Notes under the pieces: generated by a model | Told to the model about the DNA's origin: nothing | Databases searched by the model: none | Seen by the model: only the letters and a program-made list of their open reading frames with translations | Shown: positions 14,678 through 22,900 of the stretch, one piece after another | How positions within the stretch are numbered: the first letter of the stretch is position 1 | Layout of the letters: each line of letters opens with the position of its first letter | DNA from: CBDIHH01 sp965279095 | GTDB lineage: Bacteria; Pseudomonadota; Alphaproteobacteria; Caulobacterales; Caulobacteraceae | DNA: 64,000 nucleotides | Direction of reading: 5' to 3' | Assembly: GCA_965279095.1 (NCBI GenBank) | Contig: CBDIHH010000005.1 | Location: forward strand, 310,001 to 374,000 | Position numbers and translations under genes: made by a program

Positions 14678-16963
14678 ATGAACAAGCCCACCAAGCCCAT
14701 CGGCGGCGGCGACGATCCCCCCGGCGGCGGGGACCGCATCATCGACGAGCCCCTGTCGGAGGCCCTGTCGCGGCGCTACCTCGCCTACGCCCTGTCGACC
14801 ATCACCAACCGCGCCCTGCCGGACGTGCGCGACGGCATGAAGCCCGTGCACCGCCGGCTGATGCACTCCATGCGCCTCATGCGCCTGGATCCCGCCACCA
14901 GCGCCAAGAAATGCGCCCGCGTGGTGGGCGACGTCATCGGCCGCTTCCACCCCCACGGCGACGTGGCCGTTTACGAGGCCCTGGTGCGTCTCGCCCAGGA
15001 CTTCTCGCAGCGCTATCCCCTGGTCGACGGCCAGGGCAACTTCGGCAACATCGACGGCGATAACGCCGCGGCCATGCGCTACACCGAGTGCAAGCTGACC
15101 GTGGCCGCCCAGCTGCTGCTCGACGGCATCGACGAGGACGCCGTCGACTTCCGCGCCACCTATGACGGCGAGGATTCCGAGCCCGTCGTCCTGCCCGCCG
15201 GCTTCCCCAACCTGCTGGCCAACGGCTCCTCCGGCATCGCCGTCGGCATGGCCACCTCTATCCCTCCGCACAATGTCGGCGAGCTGATCGACGCCTGCCT
15301 GCTGCTGCTGCAGCGTCCCGCCGCCACCACCGCCGACCTCATGGCCCATGTGCCCGGGCCCGACTTTCCCACCGGCGGGATCATCGTCGAGCCCTCCGCC
15401 TCGATCCACGACATGTACGAGAGCGGCCGCGGCGGGGTGCGCCTACGCGCCCGCTGGACCCGCGAGGACCTGCCGCGGGGCGGCTACCAGATCGTCGTCA
15501 CCGAGGTGCCCTACCAGGTGCGCAAGGCCGAGCTGGTGGAGCTGCTCGCCACCCTCATCGAGGCCAAGAAGGCGCCGCTGCTGGGCGACGTGCGCGACGA
15601 GTCCGCCGAGGATGTCCGCCTGGTCCTCGAGCCCAAGTCGCGCAATGTCGAGCCCGAAGTGCTGATGGAGAGCCTGTTCAAGCTCTCCACCCTGGAGGTG
15701 CGCTTCCCCGTCAACATGAACGTTCTGGACGCCCGCGGCACGCCGGGGGTGATGGGGCTCAAGCAAGCCCTGCAGGCCTTCCTCGACCACCGGCGCGAGG
15801 TGCTGCTGCGGCGGGCCCGCCACCGGCTGGGCAAGATCGAGGCGCGGCTGCACATCCTCGAAGGCCTGCTGATCGTCTTCCTCAACCTCGACGAGGTGAT
15901 CCGCATCGTGCGGTTCGAGGAAGAGCCCAAGGCGGTGCTGATCTCGACGTTCGCGCTCACCGATATCCAGGCCGAGGCCATCCTCAACACCCGCCTGCGC
16001 CAGCTGGCGAGGCTCGAGGAGATGGAACTGCGCCGCGAGCACAGCGAGCTGGCCGCCGAGCGCGACGGCATCCTGGCCATGCTGGCCTCAGACAAGGACC
16101 AGTGGAAGCTGGTCGGCGCCGGTCTGCGCGCCGTGCAGAAGCAGCTGGGCGTCCACACCGCCGTCGGCAAGCGCCGCTCCGACCTGGCCGAGGCCCCGGT
16201 GGTCGATGTGGCCGCCGCCGCCGAGGCCCTGATCGTGCGCGAGCCGATCACCGTCATCCTGTCGCAGCGCGGCTGGATCCGCGGCCAGAAGGGCAAGGTG
16301 GAGGACCCGTCCGAACTCAAGTTCAAGGAAGGCGACGCCCTCGGCTTCCTGGTCCCGGCCGAGACCACCGACAAGCTGCTGCTGTTCGCCTCCGACGGCC
16401 GCTTCTTCACCCTGGGTTGCGACAAGCTGCCGTCCGGCCGCGGCGCCGGCGAGCCCCTGCGGCTGATGATCGACCTGGAGGATCGGGTCGACATCCTCGC
16501 CGTCTTCCCGCATCGCCCCGGCCGCCAGCTCGTGCTCGCCTCCAAGGCCGGCTACGGCTTCCTGCTGCCCGAAGAAGAGGCGATCGCCATGCGGCGCGCC
16601 GGCAAGCAGGTGCTCAACGTCGACACCGGCCCCAAGGCCGGCAAGACCGGCGGGGCCCTGGCCTGCCTGCCCGCCGACGGCGATCACCTGGCCGTCATCG
16701 GCGACAACGGCAAGCTGCTGATCTTCCCCCTGGCCGAGCTTCCGCAAATGGTCCGCGGCAAGGGCGTCAAGCTGCAGAGCTACCGCGAGGGCGGCCTGCG
16801 CGACGTCACCCCCTTCGCCGCCGCCGAGGGCCTGGCCACGGTCGACGCCTCGGGCCGCAACCGCCAGTGGCCGGAATGGCGCGACTGGCTCGGCCGCCGC
16901 GCCGGCGCCGGCAAGCTAGCCCCCAAGGGCTGGCCCGCCAGCAAGCGCTTCCGGCCGGGGTAG
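14678..16963 (+). CDS. parC: DNA topoisomerase IV subunit A
   Basis: ParC (761 aa from ATG 14678) is the DNA-breaking subunit of topoisomerase IV, which decatenates chromosomes with ParE. The N-terminal breakage-reunion domain is clear: ALPDVRDGMKPVHRRLMHSM, RFHPHGDVAVYE, PLVDGQGNFGNIDGDNAA and AMRYTECKLT with catalytic Tyr135. The C-terminal third shows the beta-pinwheel region (for example FFTLGCDKLPSGRGAGEP). Length fits ParC rather than GyrA, and no GyrA box was seen. Val96 stands where E. coli ParC has Ser80, the main quinolone-contact residue. A TTG frame extension to 14642 is possible but less likely. Confidence 0.95.
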   Translation: MNKPTKPIGGGDDPPGGGDRIIDEPLSEALSRRYLAYALSTITNRALPDVRDGMKPVHRRLMHSMRLMRLDPATSAKKCARVVGDVIGRFHPHGDVAVYEALVRLAQDFSQRYPLVDGQGNFGNIDGDNAAAMRYTECKLTVAAQLLLDGIDEDAVDFRATYDGEDSEPVVLPAGFPNLLANGSSGIAVGMATSIPPHNVGELIDACLLLLQRPAATTADLMAHVPGPDFPTGGIIVEPSASIHDMYESGRGGVRLRARWTREDLPRGGYQIVVTEVPYQVRKAELVELLATLIEAKKAPLLGDVRDESAEDVRLVLEPKSRNVEPEVLMESLFKLSTLEVRFPVNMNVLDARGTPGVMGLKQALQAFLDHRREVLLRRARHRLGKIEARLHILEGLLIVFLNLDEVIRIVRFEEEPKAVLISTFALTDIQAEAILNTRLRQLARLEEMELRREHSELAAERDGILAMLASDKDQWKLVGAGLRAVQKQLGVHTAVGKRRSDLAEAPVVDVAAAAEALIVREPITVILSQRGWIRGQKGKVEDPSELKFKEGDALGFLVPAETTDKLLLFASDGRFFTLGCDKLPSGRGAGEPLRLMIDLEDRVDILAVFPHRPGRQLVLASKAGYGFLLPEEEAIAMRRAGKQVLNVDTGPKAGKTGGALACLPADGDHLAVIGDNGKLLIFPLAELPQMVRGKGVKLQSYREGGLRDVTPFAAAEGLATVDASGRNRQWPEWRDWLGRRAGAGKLAPKGWPASKRFRPG

Positions 16964-17067
16964 GGCAGGGGTCGCCATCCACAGCCTGGCGCCGTGGGCC
17001 GTTGACTTTCCCCCTCATGTTCCGCTTTCGTTCGCCTCATGCCCCCATGCGCAAGAGGCCCCGGCGG

Positions 17068-17451
17068 ATGCCCACAGGATCCCGCAGCCGCTACCCCCAC
17101 CTGTTCAGCCCCGGCCGCGCCGGCCCCGGATTCGTGGGCGAGGGCTCGCGCGACCCGCGGTGGTCGGGCGTGATCTATGATGCGGTGGCCTATTTCTCCC
17201 GCCCCGTTGGCGGCCTGCGGCGCTTCAGCACCCACGACCAGCGCCAGGGCGGCGTCGCCGCCGAGACTCCGGAGGCTGCCGCCCGCAAATGGCTCTGGCG
17301 CCTCGACCCCGATCAGCGCGCCGCCACCGAGCGGGTGATCCTCTGGGGCGGCAGCGACGCGCCCGCCGCCGGCCGCCACTATGTCGGACCGGCCCTGGTC
17401 TATGCGCCGCGGGGCGGCCGACTGGTCCTGGTCGAGCGCCGGGGCGGGTAG
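17068..17451 (+). CDS. Conserved hypothetical protein
   Basis: About 127 aa from ATG 17068, which has AAGAGG at 17053-17058; in-frame ATGs at 17017 and 17047 lack a ribosome-binding site. The middle reads SRDPRWSGVIYDAVAYF and RRFSTHDQRQGGVAAET, then EAAARKWLWRLDPDQRAATERVILWGG. No signal peptide or membrane segment is seen. The protein-like mix of residues and dense codon pattern support a real gene, but the family is not recognised. It lies just downstream of parC and is tail-to-tail with the phosphatase gene. Confidence 0.55.
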   Translation: MPTGSRSRYPHLFSPGRAGPGFVGEGSRDPRWSGVIYDAVAYFSRPVGGLRRFSTHDQRQGGVAAETPEAAARKWLWRLDPDQRAATERVILWGGSDAPAAGRHYVGPALVYAPRGGRLVLVERRGG

Positions 17452-17463
17452 GGGGGCCTGGGG

Positions 17464-18240
17464 CTACGCCGCCAGGCGCTCCACCAGCCGCGCCCGGGCC
17501 GCCGCGTCCACCCCCAGGCTGTCGAGATAGGCCTCGGTCGAACCGAACCGCGCCCGCATGCCCTGGAAGGCGGCCTCCAGGTGGTGGGCGCTGACTCCCG
17601 TGAACGCCTCGACCACCGCAGGGTCCGGCGGCGCTCCAAGGATCCGCTCCAGGGCGCTGGTCGCCTCGGCCATCCGTCCGGGGGTCCGGACCTGCTTGTT
17701 GGTCGCCAGGAAGTCGTCAAGGGTCTCGTCAAAGCGGCCACCCAAGGCCGTGCGGATCATCGCAGCCAGCAGGCCGGTGCGGTCCTTGCCGCCCGCGCAA
17801 TGCACCAGCGTCGCCCCCTCGGCCTGCGCCAGGGCGGCGAACGCGCGAGCGAACAGGTCGCCATGGCGGGGCAGCAGAAAGCCGCCGCCGTAGTAGTCCA
17901 GGAGAAAGGCGTCCACGGTCTGCGGCGTCGCCGGCCCCAGGCGCAGCAACCCGGCCATGGGCGGCTCTGCCTCGTCCCCGGCGTCGCTCTCGACGACCAG
18001 CCCGGCGAAGTCAGCCCCCAGCCGGCTCGGGTGCTTCAGCCGCTCGGAGGGGCGGCGCAGGTCGACCACCACCGCCAGGGGCGCCGCGATCAGGCGGGCC
18101 ATGTCGGCCGTCGTGGCCTCGGACAGATGCGCCGAGCGCAGCAGCCGCCCGCGCGCAATGCGGCGACCGCCCTCGATTTCGAACCCGCCGAAGTCGCGGA
18201 AATTGCCGATACCCTCGAAGGGCGTGTCGTGGTCGATCAT
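17464..18240 (-). CDS. Tyrosine/serine protein phosphatase family protein
   Basis: A 258-residue cysteine-dependent phosphatase. The P-loop HCAGGKDRTG with Cys148 is the classic CxxGKDRTG signature of the bacterial tyrosine/serine phosphatase (Y_phosphatase3) family. The N-terminus GIGNFRDFGGFEIEGGRRIARGRLLRS is the family's conserved opening, and VVDLRRPSER marks the general-acid side. Such enzymes dephosphorylate phosphotyrosine or phosphoinositides; the substrate here is unknown. No signal peptide is seen, so it is probably cytoplasmic. It is divergently oriented to the reductase gene at 18396. Confidence 0.85.
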   Translation of the reverse strand: MIDHDTPFEGIGNFRDFGGFEIEGGRRIARGRLLRSAHLSEATTADMARLIAAPLAVVVDLRRPSERLKHPSRLGADFAGLVVESDAGDEAEPPMAGLLRLGPATPQTVDAFLLDYYGGGFLLPRHGDLFARAFAALAQAEGATLVHCAGGKDRTGLLAAMIRTALGGRFDETLDDFLATNKQVRTPGRMAEATSALERILGAPPDPAVVEAFTGVSAHHLEAAFQGMRARFGSTEAYLDSLGVDAAARARLVERLAA

Positions 18241-18395
18241 CCTGGCCCCCCGAAGGCCATACAGCCTGCCGCGCCTTTATGACAAACGCACGCGCCGCGC
18301 CGGGCGCGCTTTTTTCCCGCCCCTGAGATTTCCTCCGGCCTTGCGCGTTACCGCACCGCCGGGCTGGCCTCGGCGCCCCCGGTTGGAGTTGGACG

Positions 18396-19457
18396 ATGAG
18401 CAAAACAGCCTTGGTGGTCGGCGCCAGCGGGATCGTCGGCGGCGCGACGGCGGCGCTTCTGGCCGCGGAGGGGTGGACTGTGCACGGCCTCGCGCGCCGG
18501 CCCCTGGTCCAGCCAGGGGTACAGCCTGTCGCCGCCGATCTGCTCGATGCGCCGGGCGTGGCCCGCGCTCTGGGCGACCTCCAGCCCGAGGCGGTCTTCA
18601 TCACCACCTGGCTGCGCCAGGACAGCGAGGCCGAGAATATCCGCGTCAACGCGGCCATGGTGCGCAACCTCCTGGACGGGTTGCCTCGCCCCTCCGGCCC
18701 GCGCCATGTCGCCCTGGTCACCGGCCTGAAGCACTACCTCGGCCCGTTCGAATCCTACGGCCAGGGCGCCTTGCCGCAGACACCCTTCCGCGAGGACCAG
18801 GATCGCCTGCCGGCGCCCAACTTCTATTACGCCCAGGAGGACGAGGTCTTCGCCGCCGCCGCCCGCGACGGGTTCACCTGGAGCGTCCACCGCCCGCACA
18901 CCGTGATCGGCAAGGCCGTCGGCAATGCCATGAACATGGGGACGACCCTGGCCGTCTACGCGATCCTGTGCCGCGAAACCGGGCGCCCGTTCCGCTTTCC
19001 GGGTTCCGCCGTCCAGTGGGACGGTCTCACCGACATGACCGACGCCCGCCAGCTTGCCCGTCACCTGCTCTGGGCCGCGCAGACCTCGGCGGCCCACGAT
19101 CAGGCCTTTAATGTGGTCAATGGCGATGTCTTCCGCTGGCGCTGGATGTGGGCCCGCATCGCCGACTGGTTTGGCCTTGAGGCGGCTCCATTCGACGGGG
19201 TAGTCCGCCCCCTGGCCGACCAGATGGGGCAGGACGCCCCCCTGTGGCGACGCATCGCCGAGCGCGAAGGGCTGGTCGAACCTGACCTGGCGCGCCTGGC
19301 CTCGCCCTGGCACACCGACGCGGACCTCGGCCGTCCCATCGAGGTGGTCACCGACATGGGCAAGAGCCGCCGCCTGGGCTTTACCGCCTACCAGGCCACC
19401 GACGACGCCTTCTTCGACCTCTTCGCCCAGCTGCGGGCCGACCGCCTGATCCCCTAG
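18396..19457 (+). CDS. NAD(P)-dependent SDR-family reductase of the PRISE type
   Basis: A 353-residue extended short-chain dehydrogenase. It opens with the Rossmann motif ALVVGASGIVGGATAALL. The segment NFYYAQEDEVF and SVHRPHTVIGKAVGNAMNMG match the PRISE group (progesterone 5-beta-reductase/iridoid-synthase-like), in which the catalytic Tyr sits in a YYxQED context and SVHRP follows. These enzymes reduce enone substrates; the bacterial substrate is unknown. Its TAG stop shares the palindrome CTAG with the stop of the convergent TadG-like gene. Confidence 0.82.
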   Translation: MSKTALVVGASGIVGGATAALLAAEGWTVHGLARRPLVQPGVQPVAADLLDAPGVARALGDLQPEAVFITTWLRQDSEAENIRVNAAMVRNLLDGLPRPSGPRHVALVTGLKHYLGPFESYGQGALPQTPFREDQDRLPAPNFYYAQEDEVFAAAARDGFTWSVHRPHTVIGKAVGNAMNMGTTLAVYAILCRETGRPFRFPGSAVQWDGLTDMTDARQLARHLLWAAQTSAAHDQAFNVVNGDVFRWRWMWARIADWFGLEAAPFDGVVRPLADQMGQDAPLWRRIAEREGLVEPDLARLASPWHTDADLGRPIEVVTDMGKSRRLGFTAYQATDDAFFDLFAQLRADRLIP

Positions 19458-21022
19458 CTGGCGATATACATGCTCTGCAGCGATGCGGCGATCGTGCTGA
19501 ACGCGGTGAGCAGCTTGGCGGAATCGGTGGCGTCGAAATAGTGGCTGGAGTCCGTCGCGCACTGCTCCAGCATGGTCTTGGCCGGGCCGTTGGTGACCTG
19601 GAAGGCCACCGTATAGATCTCGATGTTCTCGTCCTTGGCGCTCTTGCACAGCTCCAGGGTGAAGTCATTGGTCTGGGTGGCCGGCTTGCCCGAGGCGGCG
19701 GAATTGCCGTTGTGCATGCCTGCCGGATTGCTGCTGGGCTGCAGGTATTTGGTGTTGGCGCCGTCGGTCATCAGCACGATCACCTTGCGGGGCTTGCGGT
19801 TATGTCCCTCGGGATCGTAGGCCGCCGCCTCGGTCAGCGGCTTGGCCGCCGACAGGGCGTTCAGACCCCAGGCCATGCCCGACGGGATATAGGTCTCGCC
19901 CACCGCCGTCAGGGCGTCGATGGCGGTGGTCACCGTGGACGCGGTCTTGGTCAGCGCCGTGATCTGCGCCCCGCAGCTTGAGCCGGTCTCCAGCAGGCCG
20001 GGGTAGCGGCGCGAGGGGTCCTTGTCCTGCACGTTCTTGGGATAGGCGGGCGAGCCCACGCAGCCGAAGAACTTGTAGTTGGTGATGCCCCCCGTGCAGG
20101 TGGTCTTGGGCTTGCCCTTGGGGGCGTAGCTCTTGGTGGTGTAGCTGATGCAGGCGCCGTTGCAGGCGTAGGTATAGGACGTGCCGTCCTTGGTCCCGGT
20201 GCAGGTCTTCTGCTGATAGGCCGAGCAGACGCTCTCGGACTGAATGCTGGCATCGTAGGTGGTGGTGCACTGCTGGGCCGTGCCGGTGCTGTAGTCGGGG
20301 CCGACATCCACCCAGGTCTCGCTGCGCCGGGCGGTTCCGATGTTCACATACTGGGCGAAGGGCACCACCGCGATCTTGACGTCGGCCTTGGGATCCTTGG
20401 TGATCTTGCCCACCAGGTCCTTGGCCGCCACCTTCAGGGACGCCAGCTTGGTGGTGCTGCCCGAGGCTCCGGTCATGGAGAAGGTGGTGTCGAGCACGAG
20501 CGCCACCTCCAGGCTGCCGGCCACCCCGCGCTTCACCTTGGTGCGGGCGGCCACATGCATGGCCCGGCCGGGCGGATAGCCCACGAACAGGGGGGTCACG
20601 TCGCCCTCGGCCGTGCCGATGACGTCGTCGCCGCTGATGGTGAAGCTCGATGTCAGCTGGCCGAACGCCTCGATGTTGTCGGTATGCGATTTCAGCAGGG
20701 CCTTGCCCGTGCTGTCCACGGTGCTCACGTCCGTCGCCCGGGCGCCGGCCAGGGTCGCCGCGTCCAGGGCGCTCTGGAGCGCGCTGCGGGCGTTGGAGGC
20801 GCGGGTGAAGTCGATGGCGAACCCCGACGCCGCCGCCAGGATGAAGATCATGAAGGCCGCCAGCAGCGCCACATTGCCGCGCGAATCCGCGAGGGCGACG
20901 CGCAACCTCGGGCCGCCCCGTGGCGGGGCCGCATGGCGCACAAGGTCATGGCAAGACGTCAGCATCCCCCGAAGGGCGGGGCCAAGGCTGGCTGAGAACA
21001 GGTTGAGTGCGCGTTTGATCAA
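19454..21022 (-). CDS. TadG-like pilus/Flp assembly protein with vWA domain
   Basis: About 522 aa from a TTG start (GGGAG upstream on the minus strand). Residues ~45-95 carry the TadE/TadG-like membrane anchor (SRGNVALLAAFMIFILAAAS followed by FTRASNARSALQSALDAATL). The rest is extracytoplasmic and holds a vWA domain with a MIDAS start VLDTTFSMTG and a later VIVLMTDGAN. The middle is cysteine-rich, suggesting disulfides. Proteins like this take part in Flp/Tad pili or occur as orphan surface proteins; no other tad genes are in the window. A later ATG (residue 20) is an alternative start. Confidence 0.82.
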   Translation of the reverse strand: MIKRALNLFSASLGPALRGMLTSCHDLVRHAAPPRGGPRLRVALADSRGNVALLAAFMIFILAAASGFAIDFTRASNARSALQSALDAATLAGARATDVSTVDSTGKALLKSHTDNIEAFGQLTSSFTISGDDVIGTAEGDVTPLFVGYPPGRAMHVAARTKVKRGVAGSLEVALVLDTTFSMTGASGSTTKLASLKVAAKDLVGKITKDPKADVKIAVVPFAQYVNIGTARRSETWVDVGPDYSTGTAQQCTTTYDASIQSESVCSAYQQKTCTGTKDGTSYTYACNGACISYTTKSYAPKGKPKTTCTGGITNYKFFGCVGSPAYPKNVQDKDPSRRYPGLLETGSSCGAQITALTKTASTVTTAIDALTAVGETYIPSGMAWGLNALSAAKPLTEAAAYDPEGHNRKPRKVIVLMTDGANTKYLQPSSNPAGMHNGNSAASGKPATQTNDFTLELCKSAKDENIEIYTVAFQVTNGPAKTMLEQCATDSSHYFDATDSAKLLTAFSTIAASLQSMYIAS

Positions 21023-21185
21023 GGCGGGGCTCCCTTACTGCATTGAGACAGCAATGCATTGAGACTCGGTTACCCGCCCGCCGCCCTCGACGCCGGCCAG
21101 GGGGAGCGGACCCCATTCCGCCGCGCGCGAGCGTCCGCTAGACTGGCCGCCTAACCCGCAGGGCCAAACCACCGGGACCCTTCAC

Positions 21186-21572
21186 ATGACCACGCAGCTC
21201 AACCACACCATCGTCTGGTGCGCCGATCAGGGCCGCACGGCCCGGTTCGTCGCCGCCATCCTCGGCCGGCCGCCGCCGTCCCGGTTCGCCCATTTCGACG
21301 TCGTCGCCCTCGACAACGGCGTCTCCCTCGACTTCGCCGACAGCGAGGGGCCGATCCAGCCTCAGCACTACGCCTTCCTGATCGACGAGGCCGATTTCGA
21401 CGCGGTCCTCGCCCGCATCCGCGACCAGGACCTGGACTACTGGGCCGACCCGGCCCGCCAACGCCCCCGCCAGATCAACCACCACGACGGCGGCCGCGGC
21501 CTGTATTTCCCAGCCCCCGACGGCCACCTTCTGGAAGTCATAACCCGGCCCTACGGCAGCGACGGGGAGTGA
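21186..21572 (+). CDS. VOC (glyoxalase/dioxygenase fold) family protein
   Basis: A 128-residue vicinal-oxygen-chelate protein. It has the paired beta-alpha-beta-beta-beta modules: an N-terminal LNHTIVWCADQGRTARFVAAI, a central QHYAFLIDEADFDAVLARI, and a C-terminal GRGLYFPAPDGHLLEVITRPY with the usual PDGHxLE metal-ligand end. Reaction unknown. A second VOC gene lies 61 bp downstream on the same strand, and the two may be cotranscribed. Confidence 0.82.
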   Translation: MTTQLNHTIVWCADQGRTARFVAAILGRPPPSRFAHFDVVALDNGVSLDFADSEGPIQPQHYAFLIDEADFDAVLARIRDQDLDYWADPARQRPRQINHHDGGRGLYFPAPDGHLLEVITRPYGSDGE

Positions 21573-21633
21573 CCGCAGCCCCTGAACGCCGCCGCCGCCC
21601 GGGCGTTGTCCGTCACACGCCCCGGAGCGCCCC

Positions 21634-21990
21634 ATGATTATCAAGAACGTTCTCGCCGCCGTCCCCGTCAGGGATATGGAGGCCGCCACCGCCTGGTACG
21701 CCCGCCTGTTCGGCCGCCCGGCCGACTCCACCCCCATGCCCGAGGTCGCCGAATGGACGTTCGCCGGCGGCGGCTGGCTGCAGGTCTATGCGGGGCCCGA
21801 GCGCGCCGGCGGCGGCTCTTTCACCCTCGCGGTCGACAACATGGATCAGACCCTGGCCGATCTGCGCGCCCTGGGCATCGACGCCGGCGCGCCGATGGAC
21901 GGGGCGCGGACCCGCACGGTGATGATCAAGGACCCTGACGGCAACAGTATCGCCTTCGCCCATACCGACGATCCGACCATGGCCCAGTGA
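21634..21990 (+). CDS. VOC family protein
   Basis: A 118-residue glyoxalase-fold protein. It begins IKNVLAAVPVRDMEAATAWY with the typical AxxWYxxLFG opening and ends VMIKDPDGNSIAFAH, the common DPDGNxI/L-x-F end. GGAG lies a few bases before the ATG. It is unlike the preceding VOC protein in detail and is probably an independent family member rather than a recent duplicate. Substrate not predictable. Confidence 0.83.
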   Translation: MIIKNVLAAVPVRDMEAATAWYARLFGRPADSTPMPEVAEWTFAGGGWLQVYAGPERAGGGSFTLAVDNMDQTLADLRALGIDAGAPMDGARTRTVMIKDPDGNSIAFAHTDDPTMAQ

Positions 21991-22052
21991 CGGGCGGGGC
22001 GACCTCTAGTCTCCGCCGCCTTGGCGGGGGAGGGAGGCGGACGGTCCATCCC

Positions 22053-22712
22053 TCACACCAGCGCCACCGGGATGCAGGCCAGGGTGAGGTAGGCCATGGC
22101 CAGGAGGAACGCCCACGCGGCCTTAAGCGCCGCCCAGGGCCAACTGATCGCCAGCCGCGACCGGAACCATCGGGTCTGGGTGATGAAGAACCAGGCGACA
22201 CCCACGATCACCAGGGTCGCCCCCAGGGCGTCGGGAATATCCTGGCGCTCGTAGATGGCGTGGCCCAGCCCGACGACGATGACGCAGGGGGTCGCCAGGT
22301 AGCACTGGGCGTAGAAGGGCCCGCGCAGGCTGTTGCGCGACAAGGCCGTCTTCGTGCGCCGCAGCAGGATCACGGCCGCCACCAGGGGCACGAGGCTGAA
22401 AACCATGGCGCGAAACAGGGTCAGGTTCTGCGGCGAGGCGAACAGCGCGCGGGTGACCGAGGAGAGCTGCGCCGGCGTCTCCGGGTGCATGGCCTGAGCC
22501 ACCGCATTGACCGCCACCACCGTCACCAGCAGCATGAGGGGCGGGGACAGCGCCTCGTCATAGCGCCGTTCGCCCACGTCGCCCTGTTCGGCGTCGCTAT
22601 AGGCCATGGTCGTCAGCGGCCGCGTCACGATCCGCCACAGGGTGAGGGGATAGAAGATCAGCCAACTCACCGCCTCGAAGATGAACTCCTCGAGGCTGCG
22701 CAACAGCTTCAT
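22053..22712 (-). CDS. Multi-spanning membrane protein of unknown function
   Basis: About 219 aa from ATG 22712 (MKLLRSLEEFIFEAVSW). Several hydrophobic stretches are visible: EAVSWLIFYPLTLW, LSPPLMLLVTVVAVNAVA, AMVFSLVPLVAAVILL, CYLATPCVIVVGLGHAIY, ALGATLVIVGVAWFFI and a C-terminal AWAFLLAMAYLTLACIPVA. The layout with a soluble loop after the first segment resembles Yip1/permease-like proteins, but no clear family motif was recognised. Longer in-frame starts up to 22817 lack support. Confidence 0.65.
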   Translation of the reverse strand: MKLLRSLEEFIFEAVSWLIFYPLTLWRIVTRPLTTMAYSDAEQGDVGERRYDEALSPPLMLLVTVVAVNAVAQAMHPETPAQLSSVTRALFASPQNLTLFRAMVFSLVPLVAAVILLRRTKTALSRNSLRGPFYAQCYLATPCVIVVGLGHAIYERQDIPDALGATLVIVGVAWFFITQTRWFRSRLAISWPWAALKAAWAFLLAMAYLTLACIPVALV

Positions 22713-22900
22713 GACATCCAAGGCGTTGCTCCCGTCCGCCCGCGAACCATCCTGATACTGAGACCAAAGGGTTGATACAATTGGGCCCGCATGGCGTCGG
22801 CCCCTTCGCGGGCGCACGGCCCGACTGCGCCTCGGTCCGGGGCTGGCGCGGCGCGCCCCAGGCGCTAGTCTACCGGTCCGCGCCCGCTCCGGAGCCTGCC

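Noticed and set aside
18290..18330. GC-rich hairpin followed by six T at about 18312-18317
   Set aside because: It lies between two divergent gene starts, so there is no gene for it to terminate on the plus strand; the stem is also imperfect.
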